This document shows, piece after piece, positions 1 through 6,737 of a stretch of DNA of 64,000 bases. Each line of letters opens with the position of its first letter. The stretch's first letter is position 1. The notes below the pieces were generated by a model. That model searched no databases and was not told the origin of the DNA. It saw nothing but the letters and a program-made list of their open reading frames with translations. The stretch covers positions 1,798,001 to 1,862,000 of the forward strand of contig NZ_JANAVO010000001.1 in the NCBI RefSeq assembly GCF_024213555.1. The letters run 5' to 3'. Position numbers and translations under genes: made by a program. Source of the DNA: Allokutzneria sp. A3M-2-11 16. GTDB taxonomy: Bacteria; Actinomycetota; Actinomycetes; Mycobacteriales; Pseudonocardiaceae.

Positions 1-160
1 CGACGCGATCCGGGCCGCGAAGATCGCCATGGACCGGGGGATCGGCGGCCCGATCCTGTCGGCGTCCTCGTACTTCATGAAGTCCCCGCCGGAGCAGTAC
101 GCGGACTCCCTCGCCCGCGAGCGGGTCGAGCAGTTCATCCGCGGCGAGATCGAGAGCTGA
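1..160 (+). CDS. ino1: Inositol-3-phosphate synthase, C-terminal end (5' truncated by window)
   Basis: The first 53 codons (frame from base 2) form the end of an open frame that stops at TGA 158-160. The peptide contains [17 protein letters not shown] and [10 protein letters not shown], which match the well-conserved C-terminal tail of actinobacterial myo-inositol-1-phosphate synthase (glucose-6-phosphate to inositol-3-phosphate). That enzyme feeds phosphatidylinositol and mycothiol synthesis. Only the tail is visible, so the catalytic region cannot be inspected. The gene is followed directly by a strong hairpin terminator. Confidence 0.85.
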   Translation, partial: DAIRAAKIAMDRGIGGPILSASSYFMKSPPEQYADSLARERVEQFIRGEIES

Positions 161-165
161 ACCCG

Positions 166-195
166 AAGGGGCGCAACGCTTTCGTTGCGCCCCTT
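166..195. terminator. Bidirectional hairpin terminator
   Basis: A perfect 13-bp stem (AAGGGGCGCAACG at 166-178 and its complement at 183-195) closes a CTTT loop. It lies between the convergent ends of ino1 and the DJ-1/PfpI gene and can serve both strands. The T-rich tail is short, as is usual in high-GC actinobacteria. Confidence 0.85.
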
Positions 196-200
196 GGCTT

Positions 201-875
201 TCAGTCGTTCAGCGCGTCCAGCACGCCCTTGGCGGTCCCGGTCGCCGACGCCGGGTTCTGCCCGGTGACCAGCCGTCCGTCGCGGACCACGTTCTCGGTG
301 AAGTCCGGCGCGACGTGGTAGCGCGCGCCCAGCTCCTCCAGCGCGGTCTGCAACAGGAACGGCACGATCTCGGTCGCCCCGGCCGCCTCCTCCTCGGAGT
401 TGGTGAAGCCGGTGATGTCCTTGCCCGCCACCAGAAGCGTGCCGTCGGAGAGGGTGAGCGGCACCAGCGCGGCCGGACCGTGGCAGACCGCGGCCACCAC
501 GCCGCCGTTCTCGTAGATGTCCCGGCCGAGCACGGCGAGGTCCTTGTCGACCGCGAAGTCCCACATGGTCCCGTGACCACCGGCGTAGAAGATCGCGTCG
601 TAGTCGGCCGCGGCCACCTCGGCGGCGGCCGGGGTCACCGCGAGGCGCTCGGTCTCGCTCTCCACGAACAGCCGCTGCGCCGGGTCGTCCGCGTCGAAGC
701 CGTACGCGGGCGGGGTCCCGCCGCGGACGGAGACGTAGTCCACCTGGAGACCGGCCCGGCGGAACACCTGCCACGGGTGCGCGGCCTCCGGCACGTAGTA
801 GCCGGTCTCCTTGCCGGTATCGCCGAACTTGTCGTGGCTGGTCAGCGCGATCAGCACCTTGTTGGTGCGAGCCAT
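201..875 (-). CDS. DJ-1/PfpI family (Hsp31-like) glutamine amidotransferase-fold protein
   Basis: This 224-residue protein has the class I amidotransferase-like fold of Hsp31/DJ-1/PfpI. The family signature AVCHGPAAL places the nucleophilic cysteine at residue 131 followed by His132, GGHGT is at 99-103, and Glu23 in KETG is the likely partner that tunes the cysteine. Family members act as glyoxalase III or deglycase-like enzymes or as holding chaperones in the cytoplasm; which activity applies here is not visible. An AGGAGG-type ribosome binding site precedes the ATG at 875. The gene is divergent from a LysR regulator and shares its control region. Confidence 0.85.
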   Translation of the reverse strand: MARTNKVLIALTSHDKFGDTGKETGYYVPEAAHPWQVFRRAGLQVDYVSVRGGTPPAYGFDADDPAQRLFVESETERLAVTPAAAEVAAADYDAIFYAGGHGTMWDFAVDKDLAVLGRDIYENGGVVAAVCHGPAALVPLTLSDGTLLVAGKDITGFTNSEEEAAGATEIVPFLLQTALEELGARYHVAPDFTENVVRDGRLVTGQNPASATGTAKGVLDALND

Positions 876-941
876 GGGATTGCCTCCTGTGCTGGGGTTC
901 CTGGCCAGGCTAAGCCGGAAAACCCATTAGCCACCAATAGT

Positions 942-956
942 CTGGAGCCGCTCCAG
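942..956. promoter_or_regulatory. Candidate LysR operator between the divergent DJ-1 and lysR genes
   Basis: CTGGAGCCGCTCCAG is a perfect palindrome with 6-bp arms around CCG and contains a T-N11-A core (T943, A955), the signature of LysR-type binding sites. It lies 15 bp before the lysR ATG, next to CATAAT (958-963), which could be the -10 of a leaderless lysR transcript. Binding is inferred. Confidence 0.55.
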
Positions 957-970
957 GCATAATCTATTTT

Positions 971-1825
971 ATGGATCTCGGGCAGCTCCGCACGTTCAAC
1001 GCCGTGTACCGCGCGGGCTCGCTGACCGCGGCGGCCACGGTGCTCGGCCTGACCCAGCCCGCGGTGAGCGTGCAGGTCAAGGCGCTGGAGCAGCGCTTGG
1101 GGCGGCCGCTGTTCCGCAGGCTGGCCCGCGGGGTCGCGCCGACCGCCTTCGCCGACGAGCTGGCCAGGCGGGTCGGCCCGCACCTGGACGCCCTGTCCGG
1201 GGTGGAGCTGGAGCTGACCGGGGAGGAGTTCGCCAGGACGGTCCGGCTCGGCGGCCCCGCCGAGGCGATCTCGCTGCTCGCCCTGCCCGCGCTGGCCGGG
1301 CTGGTCCGGCGCGGCCTGCGGCTGCGGGTCGGCCTCGGCCTGGCCGACGACCTGCTGGCCGACCTCGCGGAGGGACGGCTCGACCTGGTGCTCTCCTCGG
1401 TCCGACCGCGGCGGAAGGGCCTGGTGGTGACGCCGCTGACGGACGAGGAGTTCGTGCTCGTCGCGGCGTCGGGCACGCGGTTCCCCGACCTGGCCGCGGC
1501 GCCGATGCTGGCCTACGCGGAGGAGCTGCCGCTGGTCAGGCGCTACTGGCGGGCGGTGTTCGGCAGCCCGCCGCCGCACACCGCCGCGGTCGTCGTGCCG
1601 GACCTGCGCGCGCTGCTGAACGCGGTGCTGGCGGGGGCGGGGATCTCCGTTCTGCCCAGGTACCTGTGCGCGGCGCAGCTGGAGTCGGGGCAGCTGGTCC
1701 TGTTGCACGAACCGGACGAGCCGCCGATCAACACGCTCTACCTGGCGACGCGGGCGGACCAGGCCCGGCTCCCGCACATCCGCGCGGTGACCGAAACCCT
1801 GACCGCGGCGGGGAAGCACTGGTAG
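971..1825 (+). CDS. LysR family transcriptional regulator
   Basis: The 284-residue protein starts with a typical LysR winged helix-turn-helix (residues 1-60, containing GLTQPAVSVQVKALEQRLGRPLFRR) and continues into a periplasmic-binding-protein-like effector domain. No Shine-Dalgarno site precedes the ATG, and a CATAAT box lies just upstream, so the mRNA is probably leaderless. It faces the DJ-1/PfpI gene and is followed after only 15 bp by a beta-lactamase gene. It may control the divergent gene, the lactamase, or both; LysR proteins are known regulators of class A lactamases in Streptomyces. The inducer is unknown. Confidence 0.88.
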   Translation: MDLGQLRTFNAVYRAGSLTAAATVLGLTQPAVSVQVKALEQRLGRPLFRRLARGVAPTAFADELARRVGPHLDALSGVELELTGEEFARTVRLGGPAEAISLLALPALAGLVRRGLRLRVGLGLADDLLADLAEGRLDLVLSSVRPRRKGLVVTPLTDEEFVLVAASGTRFPDLAAAPMLAYAEELPLVRRYWRAVFGSPPPHTAAVVVPDLRALLNAVLAGAGISVLPRYLCAAQLESGQLVLLHEPDEPPINTLYLATRADQARLPHIRAVTETLTAAGKHW

Positions 1826-1840
1826 CTACATTCGGAGACC

Positions 1841-2734
1841 ATGCCGATCATCACCCGCCGCAGCCTGCTCGGGGCCGTGGCGCTGCTGCCGTTGGCCGGA
1901 TGCGCGAGGACCGGGACGCCCGCTCCCGCTCCGACGTCGTTTCCGGCTCCCGCCCCGGCTCACGACCGGCTGTTCGAGCTGGAGCGAAAGTTCGACGCGC
2001 GCCTGGGCGTCTACGCGGTGGCGACCGGCACCGGGAAGATCATCGCGCACCGGGCGGACGAACGATTCGCGTTCTGCTCGACGTTCAAGGGCTTGGCCGC
2101 TGCGGCGGTGCTGCACCACAACCCGATGTCCCATTTGGACACGGTCGTGAAGTACACGAAGAACGATCTGCTGAAGAACGCCACCATCACCCCGAAGCAC
2201 CTCGAAACGGGAATGACCATCCGGCAGTTGTGCGACGCCGCGGTGCGCTACAGCGACGGCACAGCGGGAAATCTCCTGCTCCGCGAGCTCGGCGGACCTG
2301 CCCGGCTGACCGAGTACGCGCGCGGCCTCGGCGACACGGTGACGCGAATGGACCGGATCGAGCCCGCCATCACCGAAGCCGCTCCCGGAGATCCCCGGGA
2401 CACGACATCCCCGCGCGCGTTCGGCACCACGTACCAGAAGATCGTGCTCGGGGATGCCCTTCCGCAGGAGAAGCGCGCGTTCCTCCGCGATCTGCTGGAG
2501 CGCAACACCACTGGGGCGCAACGCATTCGCGCCGGAGTTCCACGCGGGTGGAACGTCGCCGACAAGACCGGGACCGGCGATCACGGCACCCTCAACGACA
2601 TCGGGATCGCGTGGCCGCCGAACTCCGCGCCCATCGTCATCGCCATCATGTCCAGCAAATCCACCAGGGACGCCGAGTACGACCAGGCGCTCCTCGCCGA
2701 AGCCGCCGCGCACATCGCCGCAACCCTCATCTAG
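1841..2734 (+). CDS. bla: Class A beta-lactamase, predicted lipoprotein
   Basis: The 297-residue serine beta-lactamase has an RR-containing signal peptide ending in LAGC (Cys21), so it is probably lipid-anchored outside the membrane. Active-site motifs are S80-T-F-K83 (S70xxK), S138-D-G140 (SDN loop with glycine, as in mycobacterial BlaC), E174 in the omega loop (E166) and K242-T-G244. The position equivalent to Asn170 is Thr178 (EPAIT rather than EPELN), an unusual change next to the deacylation water. It hydrolyses penicillin- or cephalosporin-type rings. It probably shares a transcript with the LysR gene 15 bp upstream. Confidence 0.92.
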   Translation: MPIITRRSLLGAVALLPLAGCARTGTPAPAPTSFPAPAPAHDRLFELERKFDARLGVYAVATGTGKIIAHRADERFAFCSTFKGLAAAAVLHHNPMSHLDTVVKYTKNDLLKNATITPKHLETGMTIRQLCDAAVRYSDGTAGNLLLRELGGPARLTEYARGLGDTVTRMDRIEPAITEAAPGDPRDTTSPRAFGTTYQKIVLGDALPQEKRAFLRDLLERNTTGAQRIRAGVPRGWNVADKTGTGDHGTLNDIGIAWPPNSAPIVIAIMSSKSTRDAEYDQALLAEAAAHIAATLI

Positions 2735-2773
2735 CGCACCACTACCCAACCTGCCCCGCACGGAGGTTGAGAC

Positions 2774-2895
2774 GTCTTCAAGTACCACCGACCCCGCCGA
2801 TGATCACCGCTAACCGCCCCCAACCTCCACGCGACTTCGCCGGGGTTGGGGGCGGTTAACGACAGCTGGGGTGGGGGTCGGGGGTACTTGAAGAC
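2774..2895. terminator. Nested inverted repeats between convergent genes
   Basis: Two nested perfect inverted repeats fill the gap between bla and the dprA-like gene. The outer 13-bp arms GTCTTCAAGTACC are at 2774-2786 and 2883-2895. The inner 15-bp arms TAACCGCCCCCAACC are at 2811-2825 and 2844-2858, around an 18-nt loop. The inner hairpin can act as a bidirectional terminator; the outer pair is longer than termination requires. Confidence 0.7.
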
Positions 2896-2922
2896 CGCCC
2901 AACCCGCCGAGGGCACGCGGAG

Positions 2923-3678
2923 TCAGGCGGCTAGGGCGGGGGTGGCGAGGGCGTCCGGCACCTGGCGCGGGCCGGACAGCACGGTGACCCCGGGTTGGGT
3001 CGCCATCTCCGCCGCCCACCGGCAGGACAGCACGTCGTGCGCGAGGAAGACCGGTCGTCCCGAGGACAGCGCCAGCTGGGCGAGCACCCTGGCCTCGCAG
3101 TACTCCTCGGCGTCCACGACCACGACCGCCGCACAGGATTCGCTCATCAGCGCGCAACGCTTCGGGAACTGGTGCCGCGCGGGCGGGGTGTCCGGCAGGA
3201 ACTGCGACACCACCGCCCCGCGCCGGGCGATTTCCGCCTCCAGCGGGGAGTTCTCCAGCGGGTAGCAGTGCCGCAGGCCCGTCCCGACGAACGCCACGGT
3301 CCGCGCTCCGGCGGCCAGCACCCTGCGGTGCACCGCCGCGTCGGTCCCCGAGGCGAGACCGCTCACCACCGTCCAGCCCGCCTCGGCGAGCACCGCCGCG
3401 ATGTCCCACGCCCGCGCGATGCCGCGCTTGGAGGGACGACGGCTGCCCACCACCGCGACCGACCGGGCATCCCGTGCTTCGAGCGAGCCGCGGTAGGTCA
3501 GGAACGGCGGCGGATCGGGCTGGAAGCGCAGCCAGGCCGGGTAGTGCGGGTCCTCGACGGTGACCAGCCCGATGCCCTCGCGCCGCCAGGCGATGATCTC
3601 CCGCTCGACCGCGTCCAGTGACTCCCCGCCACGGAGGGCGAGGAGGAAGGCGGCCTGGGTCCGCGCGTCCACCGTCAC
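2923..3678 (-). CDS. Short DprA/Smf-like DNA-processing protein
   Basis: The 251-residue protein has the Rossmann-fold core of DprA (Smf): VAVVGSR at 74-80, SGLASGTD at 106-113, and a QFPKRCALMSE segment where canonical DprA has the RNR motif. DprA binds incoming single-stranded DNA and loads RecA during transformation. This copy lacks the N-terminal SAM-like and C-terminal winged-helix extensions of full DprA, so it is a short paralogue and its role is open. The start is GTG at 3678. A near-perfect LexA box lies 12 bp upstream, suggesting DNA-damage control. Confidence 0.8.
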   Translation of the reverse strand: MTVDARTQAAFLLALRGGESLDAVEREIIAWRREGIGLVTVEDPHYPAWLRFQPDPPPFLTYRGSLEARDARSVAVVGSRRPSKRGIARAWDIAAVLAEAGWTVVSGLASGTDAAVHRRVLAAGARTVAFVGTGLRHCYPLENSPLEAEIARRGAVVSQFLPDTPPARHQFPKRCALMSESCAAVVVVDAEEYCEARVLAQLALSSGRPVFLAHDVLSCRWAAEMATQPGVTVLSGPRQVPDALATPALAA

Positions 3679-3690
3679 ACCGACAGCATA

Positions 3691-3706
3691 TCGAACACCT
3701 GTTCGG
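3691..3706. promoter_or_regulatory. Near-consensus LexA (SOS) box
   Basis: TCGAACACCTGTTCGG matches the actinobacterial LexA operator TCGAAC-N4-GTTCGA at 11 of 12 fixed positions. It sits between the divergent dprA-like (start 3678) and VOC (start 3751) genes, close enough to overlap the core promoter of the former. Binding is inferred. Confidence 0.75.
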
Positions 3707-3750
3707 ATGTGTCAAGGTGGAGCGAACCACTCGCCCCGGGAGGTCCTGAC

Positions 3751-4140
3751 ATGGCCAGCAAGTTCACCGAGCTCGCGATCGACTGCGCCGATCCCGACGG
3801 TCTCGCCCGGTTCTGGTGCTCGGTCCTCGACTACGAGGTGCAGCACAAGGACGACGAGTGCGTCACGATCGGCTCCCCCGCGGTGCCCGAGGGCAAGGAC
3901 CGCCCCGGCCCGGTGCCGCCGACGTTGACGTTCGCGCGCGTGCCCGAGGGCAAGACCACCAAGAACAGGCTCCACATCGACGTCAACGCGACCGACCGGG
4001 ACCAGGCCGAGGAGGTCCGCCGTCTGCTCGACTTGGGCGCCCGGCACGCCGACGTCGGCCAGACCGGTGACGAGAGCTGGGTGACGCTCGCCGACCCGGA
4101 GGGCAACGAGTTCTGCGTCCTCGCCAGCCGCTGCCCCTGA
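3751..4140 (+). CDS. VOC superfamily (glyoxalase/bleomycin-resistance fold) protein
   Basis: This 129-residue protein has the glyalase_6-like VOC fold: an N-terminal ELAIDCADPDGLARFWCSVLDYE segment, a middle RLHIDVNATDRDQAEEVRRLLDLGA helix region and a C-terminal VTLADPEGNEFCVLA strand whose glutamate is a usual metal ligand. Such proteins are metal-dependent lyases, dioxygenases or drug-binding proteins; no substrate can be named. The start at 3751 is chosen because GGGAGGTC lies 7 bp upstream; an in-frame upstream ATG at 3709 would overlap the LexA-box promoter region. Confidence 0.82.
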   Translation: MASKFTELAIDCADPDGLARFWCSVLDYEVQHKDDECVTIGSPAVPEGKDRPGPVPPTLTFARVPEGKTTKNRLHIDVNATDRDQAEEVRRLLDLGARHADVGQTGDESWVTLADPEGNEFCVLASRCP

Positions 4141-4271
4141 TCCGAGCGGCGATCGTCCGCACCGCGACGGGAAAGCAGCGGGATTTTCCCGAATCACGAT
4201 TGGTGATCACCACGGGCGGCACGAGGGGAAGGTGCGCGGGTGGCGGAAGCCGGTCTGGCAGGCTGGTCGGC

Positions 4272-4949
4272 ATGAGCGCATCACGGCCGGAGGTGGTCGG
4301 CCGACTCGTCGAATGGCTGACCCGGATCGATCTCGCGCGCCCGGTGCGCGTCGCCATCGACGGGCCGGACGCGGCGGGCAAGACCACCCTGGCCGCGGAG
4401 ATCGCGGAGGCGCTGGGCTCGCGCGCGCTGCGGATCTCCGCCGACGACTTCCACCGCCCGGCGCAGGAGCGGTTGCGGCGCGGACCGCTGTCGGCCGAGG
4501 GCTACTTCATGGACGCCTTCGACGTTCCCGCACTGCGCCGCGAGGTACTGGAACCCCTTGGCCCGCAAGGGAACCGCCAGTACCGGACGGCCGTGTGGGA
4601 CCACCTCACCAACACCAGCCGCAGCGATCCGCGGCGCGTCGCGGCCCGCGACGCGATCGTGCTGGTCGACGGGGTCTTCCTGCTGCGCGAGGAGCTGCGG
4701 GACTGCTGGGACGTGCGGATCTTCGTCGAGGTCCGCGAGGACGAGCAGCTGCGCCGCGCGGTCGAGCGCGACACGGAGATCTTCGGTACGGCGGAACGGG
4801 TCCGGGAGCGCTACGCGGTGCGCTACCGGCCCGCGCACGAGCTCTACTGGAACAGCGCCCGCCCAACGGAGCAGGCCGACATCGTGATCGACAACACCGA
4901 CCCCGGCGGCCCGGTGATCCGGCGCTGGACCGGGAACAGGGCGGGCTGA
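4272..4949 (+). CDS. Uridine kinase-like P-loop NTPase
   Basis: The 225-residue protein carries a Walker A motif GPDAAGKT (residues 31-38), the ISADDFHRP motif typical of uridine/phosphoribulokinase-like kinases (the DD coordinates the phosphate acceptor), and VLVDGVFLLR as the second conserved strand. Family members phosphorylate nucleosides or related small molecules. An actinobacterial 'uridine kinase' label is common, but substrate identity is not proven. I chose ATG 4272 because residues upstream of it are low-complexity and lack family similarity. The next gene follows after 7 bp. Confidence 0.78.
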   Translation: MSASRPEVVGRLVEWLTRIDLARPVRVAIDGPDAAGKTTLAAEIAEALGSRALRISADDFHRPAQERLRRGPLSAEGYFMDAFDVPALRREVLEPLGPQGNRQYRTAVWDHLTNTSRSDPRRVAARDAIVLVDGVFLLREELRDCWDVRIFVEVREDEQLRRAVERDTEIFGTAERVRERYAVRYRPAHELYWNSARPTEQADIVIDNTDPGGPVIRRWTGNRAG

Positions 4950-4956
4950 GTCCACA

Positions 4957-6243
4957 GTGGACGGATATGGGTTCACCATCGCGCTGATCCTGCTGCTCAT
5001 GGTGGTGAACGCGATCTTCGCGGGTAGCGAGATCGCGCTGATCTCCTTGCGGGAAGGGCAGTTGCGCCGCCTGGAGCGGGGTGGCAAGGGGGCGCGGACG
5101 CTGGTCCGGCTGGCCAAGGACCCGACCCGGTTCCTGGCCACCATCCAGATCGGCATCAACCTGGCGGGCGCGCTGGCCTCGGCGACCGCCGCGGTCTCGC
5201 TGGCCCGCCCGCTGGTCCCGGCGCTGTCGTTCTTCGGCACGGCCGCGGAGAGCGTGGCGATCGCGCTGGTCACCCTCGTGCTGACGTACTTCACCCTGGT
5301 GATCGGCGAGCTGGCGCCGAAGAAGCTGGCCATGCAGTACGCCGAGCCCTGGGCGCTGCTGGTGGCCCGGCCGCTCGACGTGCTCTCGAAGATCTCCCGC
5401 CCGGCGGTGTGGCTGCTCAGCAGGTCCACCAACGTGGTGGTGCGGGTGTTCGGCGGCGATCCCAAGGCCGACCAGGAACAGCTCAGCCCCGAGGAGCTGC
5501 GCGAGCTGATCGCCGGGCACCGCGGCCTCAACGCCGAACAGCGGATGATCATCATCGGCGGCCTGGAGATCCACGAGCGGCTGCTCCGGCACGTGCTCCG
5601 GCCCCGCCGCTCCGTCTTCACCATCGAAGCCGAGACGCCGGTGCCCGAGGCCCGTGCCGCGCTGGCCGCCTCCGGGCACTCCCGCGCGCCCGTGGTCCGC
5701 GGCAGCGACCTCGACGACATGATCGGCGTCGTGCACCTGCGCGAACTGCTCGCGGACACGGGAACCGTCGCGGAGGTGGCGCGTCCCGCGACCGTCTTCC
5801 CGGACTCCGTGCGGGTCTCCGACGCGCTGCGCCGGTTCAAGGCCGAGCACCAGCAGTTCGCCGTCGTCGTGGACGAGCACGGCGCCGCGGACGGCATCGT
5901 GACGCTGGAGGACCTGCTGGAGGAGATCGTCGGCGAGATCTACGACGAGGCCGACCGCGACATCCTCTCCGTGCGGACCGGGGACGACGGCAGCATGGAG
6001 CTGCCGGGGACCTTCCCCGTGCACGACCTCACCGACCTTGGCGTGGACATCTCCGACGCGCCGGCGGGCGACTACACGACCATCGCCGGGATGCTGCTGA
6101 CCAGGCTCGGCCGAATCCCCGAGCGGCCGGGCGACCGGGTGGACTTCGCCGAGTGGTCGGCCGAGGTCACCGCGACCGAGCACCACGCGATCACGGGAGT
6201 GCGGCTGCGGCCGCGAGGGAAACGAGAGGCGACAGGCTCATGA
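4957..6243 (+). CDS. CNNM/CorC family transporter with paired CBS domains
   Basis: The 428-residue protein has an N-terminal CNNM (DUF21) membrane domain with about four hydrophobic helices (residues 1-190), a Bateman module of two CBS domains (about 200-330, with VHLRELLADTG and FAVVVDEHGAADGIVTLEDLLEEIVGE-type motifs) and a C-terminal CorC/HlyC domain (GDRVDFAEW). Homologues export magnesium or cobalt and sense ATP through the CBS pair. The start is GTG 4957, which lies inside the palindrome GTCCACAGTGGAC. It follows the kinase gene by 7 bp and overlaps the next gene by ATGA. Confidence 0.88.
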   Translation: MDGYGFTIALILLLMVVNAIFAGSEIALISLREGQLRRLERGGKGARTLVRLAKDPTRFLATIQIGINLAGALASATAAVSLARPLVPALSFFGTAAESVAIALVTLVLTYFTLVIGELAPKKLAMQYAEPWALLVARPLDVLSKISRPAVWLLSRSTNVVVRVFGGDPKADQEQLSPEELRELIAGHRGLNAEQRMIIIGGLEIHERLLRHVLRPRRSVFTIEAETPVPEARAALAASGHSRAPVVRGSDLDDMIGVVHLRELLADTGTVAEVARPATVFPDSVRVSDALRRFKAEHQQFAVVVDEHGAADGIVTLEDLLEEIVGEIYDEADRDILSVRTGDDGSMELPGTFPVHDLTDLGVDISDAPAGDYTTIAGMLLTRLGRIPERPGDRVDFAEWSAEVTATEHHAITGVRLRPRGKREATGS

Positions 6244-6707
6244 GGTTCGTGATCGCGAGCGGCGCGGGGATCGACCCCTCGGGTTACCTCGCCCAGCTCC
6301 CGCAGCTCGCCGCCGCGCTGCCCGCGGGGGCTCGCGCGTTCGCGGAGGCGCAGGGGCACTACGACCTCGACGGTCCGCGCTGCGTCAAGGACATGGTGCT
6401 CAGCCGGGTGGACTTCGACAGCACGGAGACCGAGGTGACGCTGGAGCTGCGGTTCCGGCACCGCTGCGGGCGGCACGTGGAGAACCTGCTGCTGCGCTAC
6501 TACGGCGTGTCCGGCTTCATGCTGGAGTCGCCGGAGTGGAGCCGGTTCGGGCCGCTGCTGCTGGACGAGCTGCTGCCGCACGCGCACGGGTGCAGCCACG
6601 AGATCGCGTGCCAGGCCGGATCGCTGGCGGTGATCGCCAAGGACCTCTCGGCGACCTGGACCGCGAGCGACTGCCCGGACCGCGACACGGCGCTGGCCCA
6701 GGCGTAG
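6240..6707 (+). CDS. Hypothetical protein coupled to the CorC-type gene
   Basis: The 155-residue protein starts at an ATG overlapping the stop of the transporter gene (ATGA), so translation is probably coupled. It has no signal peptide or membrane segment. A string of histidines and cysteines (RHRCGRHVE, HAHGCSHEIACQAG) could bind metal, which would fit a metal-transporter neighbour, but no known family is recognised. Codon use resembles the surroundings and the frame is clean. Confidence 0.65.
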   Translation: MRFVIASGAGIDPSGYLAQLPQLAAALPAGARAFAEAQGHYDLDGPRCVKDMVLSRVDFDSTETEVTLELRFRHRCGRHVENLLLRYYGVSGFMLESPEWSRFGPLLLDELLPHAHGCSHEIACQAGSLAVIAKDLSATWTASDCPDRDTALAQA

Positions 6708-6737
6708 CGACCACTGATCAGCCTGCACAATGCTTCG

